Source: Gemmatimonadota bacterium
GTDB lineage: Bacteria; Gemmatimonadota; Gemmatimonadetes; Longimicrobiales; Longimicrobiaceae
NCBI GenBank assembly: GCA_019240375.1
Contig: JAFAYN010000410.1
Span: 1-6,090 of the forward strand
Length of the DNA: 6,090 nt
Direction of reading: 5' to 3'
A program made the position numbers and the translations under genes. The notes under the pieces were generated by a model, which saw nothing but the letters and a program-made list of their open reading frames with translations, had not been told where the DNA came from and did no database searches. Positions 4,151 to 6,090 of the stretch are shown here, one piece after another (position 1 is the first letter of the stretch; each line of letters begins with the position of its first letter).

Positions 4151-6090
4151 ATGAACCCTCCCGTGACCGCCCCGTCCGTGGTCGATCCCCGCGCCCGGAT
4201 CGACCTGCCGCCCGCCCAGCTCTCGCAGAACGCGCGCACGGTGCTGAGCAAGCGGTACCTGAAGAAGGACGAGGCGGGGAAGCCCGTCGAGGACCCGGAG
4301 GAGATGTTCTGGCGGGTCGCCCGCGTGATCGCCGCCGAGGACGCCAAGTACGGCGCGTCGGAGGAGGAGGTGGAGGCGCTGGCGCACGAGTTCTACGCGC
4401 TGATGACCACGCGCCTCTTCGAGCCCAACTCGCCCACGCTGATGAACGCGGGACGCCCGCTCGGGCAGCTCTCGGCCTGCTTCGTCCTCCCCGTGGACGA
4501 CTCCCTTTCCAACGGGGAGTCGGGGGTGTACGACACGCTGCGCTCCATGGCGCTGGTGCACCAGTCGGGCGGCGGGACCGGGTTCTCCTTCTCGCGCATC
4601 CGTCCGCACGGCGACCTGGTGCAGTCCACCACCGGCGTGGCCTCGGGTCCGGTGTCGTTCATGAAGCTGTACGACGCTTCCACCGAGGTGGTGAAGCAGG
4701 GCGGGACGCGGCGCGGCGCGAACATGGGGATCCTGCGGGTGGACCACCCGGACATCCTGGACTTCATCGACTGCAAGCAGGACCTGACGCAGGTCACCAA
4801 CTTCAACATCTCCGTCGCCATCACCGACGCCTTCATGCAGGCGGTGGAGAAGGGCGAGGAGTACGACCTGATCAACCCGCGCACCGGGGCGCAGGCGGGG
4901 CGGCTGGACGCGCGCACGGTGTGGGACAAGGTGGTGCAGAACGCCTGGCGGACGGGTGAGCCGGGGGTGTACTTCATCGACCGCGCCAACTTCTACAACC
5001 CGGTCCCGCACCTCGGCTCGTACGAGGCCACCAACCCGTGCGGGGAGCAGCCACTCCTCCCGTACGACGTGTGCAACCTGGGCTCGGTGAACGTGGGCGC
5101 CTTCGTCCGCGACGACGTCCCGGCCGGCTCGCCCTGGTACGAGCGGATCGACTGGAAGGAGTACCGCCGGGTGGTGCGCCTGGCGACGCACTTCCTGGAC
5201 AACGTGATCGACGCCAACCAGTACCCGCTCCCGCAGATCACCTCGCTGGCCCACAACATCCGCCGCATCGGGCTGGGGGTGATGGGCTTCGCGGACCTGC
5301 TGGTGCGCCTGGGCATCCCCTACAACTCCGAGGACGGGGTGGAGATCGGGCGCCGGATCATGGAGTTCATGGACGAGGAGGGGAAGAAGGAGTCGGAGAT
5401 CCTGGCGGAGAGCCGCGGCGAGTTCCCGGAGTGGGAGCGCTCGATCTGGGGGCCGGACGCCACCTGCTCCCGCGCGCCCAACGGGGAGCGGATCCGCCCG
5501 GAGCGCCGCCTGCGCAACTGCAACGTGACCACGGTGGCGCCGACGGGGACCATCTCCATCATCGCCGGGTGCGCGTCGGGGATCGAGCCGCTCTTCGCGG
5601 TGGCCTTCATGCGCAACCAGGCCGGCGTGATGATGCCGGACGTGAACGAGGACTTCGTCGCCATCGCCCGGGCGGAGGGGTGGTACTCGGACGAGCTGGT
5701 GAAGCGGATCGCGGAGCAGGGGCACATCCACTTCCCGGAGGTCCCGGAGCACGTGCAGCGCGCCTTCGTGACGGCGCACGACATCTCGCCGGACTGGCAC
5801 GTGCGGATGCAGGCGGGCTTCCAGGAGCACACGGACTCTGCCATCTCCAAGACCACCAACTTCTCGCACGAGGCCACGGTGGACGACGTGCGGAAGATCT
5901 ACGAGCTGGCGTACAAGCTGAACTGCAAGGGGGTCACCGTGTACCGCGACGGCTCGCGGGACAACCAGGTGCTCTCCACCGGCGCCACCAAGACGCCGGC
6001 GCAGCAGGAAGCGGACGCCGCCAAGATCGCCGCGGCCGAGGCGCAGACGCACAGGCTGGAGGCGGAGCTGAAAGCGACCCGTGATGCGCT
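4151..6090 (+). CDS. nrdJ: adenosylcobalamin-dependent class II ribonucleotide reductase (3' truncated)
   Basis: The enzyme reduces ribonucleotides to deoxyribonucleotides using a thiyl radical generated with coenzyme B12, in the cytoplasm, without needing oxygen. 646 residues are visible and the frame is still open at the window end. Family landmarks: EPNSPTLMNAG before the first redox cysteine Cys110 (LSACFVLPVDD), SGGGTGFSFSRIRP, KQGGTRRGANMGILRVDHPD, the active-site NPCGE (Asn295, radical Cys297, Glu299), the second redox cysteine Cys308 (DVCNLGSVN), the phosphate-binding APTGT-SI-AG stretch from 463, and CKGVTVYRDGSR-NQVL (592-608), which normally ends the catalytic core. The N-terminus starts close to the core and no ATP-cone is visible. 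After 608 comes an Ala/Glu/Gln/Lys-rich, probably coiled-coil stretch (614-646). The C-terminal redox CxxC tail expected in this family would lie outside the window. The gene stands alone after a terminator, with NrdR-box-like sites upstream. The family call is very secure. Confidence 0.97.
   Translation, partial: MNPPVTAPSVVDPRARIDLPPAQLSQNARTVLSKRYLKKDEAGKPVEDPEEMFWRVARVIAAEDAKYGASEEEVEALAHEFYALMTTRLFEPNSPTLMNAGRPLGQLSACFVLPVDDSLSNGESGVYDTLRSMALVHQSGGGTGFSFSRIRPHGDLVQSTTGVASGPVSFMKLYDASTEVVKQGGTRRGANMGILRVDHPDILDFIDCKQDLTQVTNFNISVAITDAFMQAVEKGEEYDLINPRTGAQAGRLDARTVWDKVVQNAWRTGEPGVYFIDRANFYNPVPHLGSYEATNPCGEQPLLPYDVCNLGSVNVGAFVRDDVPAGSPWYERIDWKEYRRVVRLATHFLDNVIDANQYPLPQITSLAHNIRRIGLGVMGFADLLVRLGIPYNSEDGVEIGRRIMEFMDEEGKKESEILAESRGEFPEWERSIWGPDATCSRAPNGERIRPERRLRNCNVTTVAPTGTISIIAGCASGIEPLFAVAFMRNQAGVMMPDVNEDFVAIARAEGWYSDELVKRIAEQGHIHFPEVPEHVQRAFVTAHDISPDWHVRMQAGFQEHTDSAISKTTNFSHEATVDDVRKIYELAYKLNCKGVTVYRDGSRDNQVLSTGATKTPAQQEADAAKIAAAEAQTHRLEAELKATRDA

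Noticed and set aside
3988..4347. Minus-strand open frame of 119 codons overlapping the nrdJ start
   Set aside because: It overlaps the conserved NrdJ N-terminus, has no ribosome binding site that I can see and no protein-like features.
4058..6052. 664-codon open frame on the minus strand opposite nrdJ
   Set aside because: It is an antisense shadow of a strongly conserved gene in GC-rich DNA, with Arg/His/Val/Leu-rich low-complexity composition and no recognisable domain.

Overview
This window looks like chromosomal DNA from a very GC-rich Gram-negative bacterium. All recognisable genes are on the + strand and use mostly G/C-ending codons. The outer-membrane barrel with a C-terminal Phe and the lipoprotein signal indicate a diderm cell. 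A propeller-plus-barrel protein, a HAF-repeat lipoprotein and a class II ribonucleotide reductase together would suit Gemmatimonadota (Longimicrobium-like). That assignment is inference from gene style, not a database match.

Layout. (1) 1-1356 is the 3' part of a gene whose product ends a WD40/TolB-type (PD40) propeller and continues into an Omp85/BamA-like outer-membrane barrel. A 12-bp GC hairpin (1384-1419) follows. (2) 1475-2878 encodes a lipoprotein with an Ig-like (Big2-type) domain and seven evenly spaced HAF repeats, probably a seven-bladed propeller. (3) 2961-3287 and 3284-3601 are two small, overlapping (ATGA), cysteine- and tryptophan-free, Gly/Pro/charge-rich genes of unknown function. 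They form a clear two-gene unit closed by a strong intrinsic terminator (3637-3671). (4) 3602-4150 is a 549-base non-coding stretch, less GC-rich than the genes. It holds the terminator, a long imperfect inverted repeat, a plausible sigma70-type promoter with a palindrome at its predicted start site, two overlapping hairpins, a 10-bp palindrome next to a run of nine C, and two NrdR-box-like sites centred exactly 31 bp apart. (5) 4151-6090 is nrdJ, the adenosylcobalamin-dependent class II ribonucleotide reductase. Its catalytic core is complete and its C-terminal tail runs off the window.

How the parts relate. The first two genes are envelope proteins with no obvious shared pathway. nrdJ makes deoxyribonucleotides, and the sites upstream suggest NrdR control of its transcription. 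The small disordered pair is separated from nrdJ by its terminator and is best read as an independent unit. I saw no tRNA, rRNA, CRISPR array, insertion sequence or defence system. The least explained parts are the disordered two-gene unit and the structured nrdJ upstream region.
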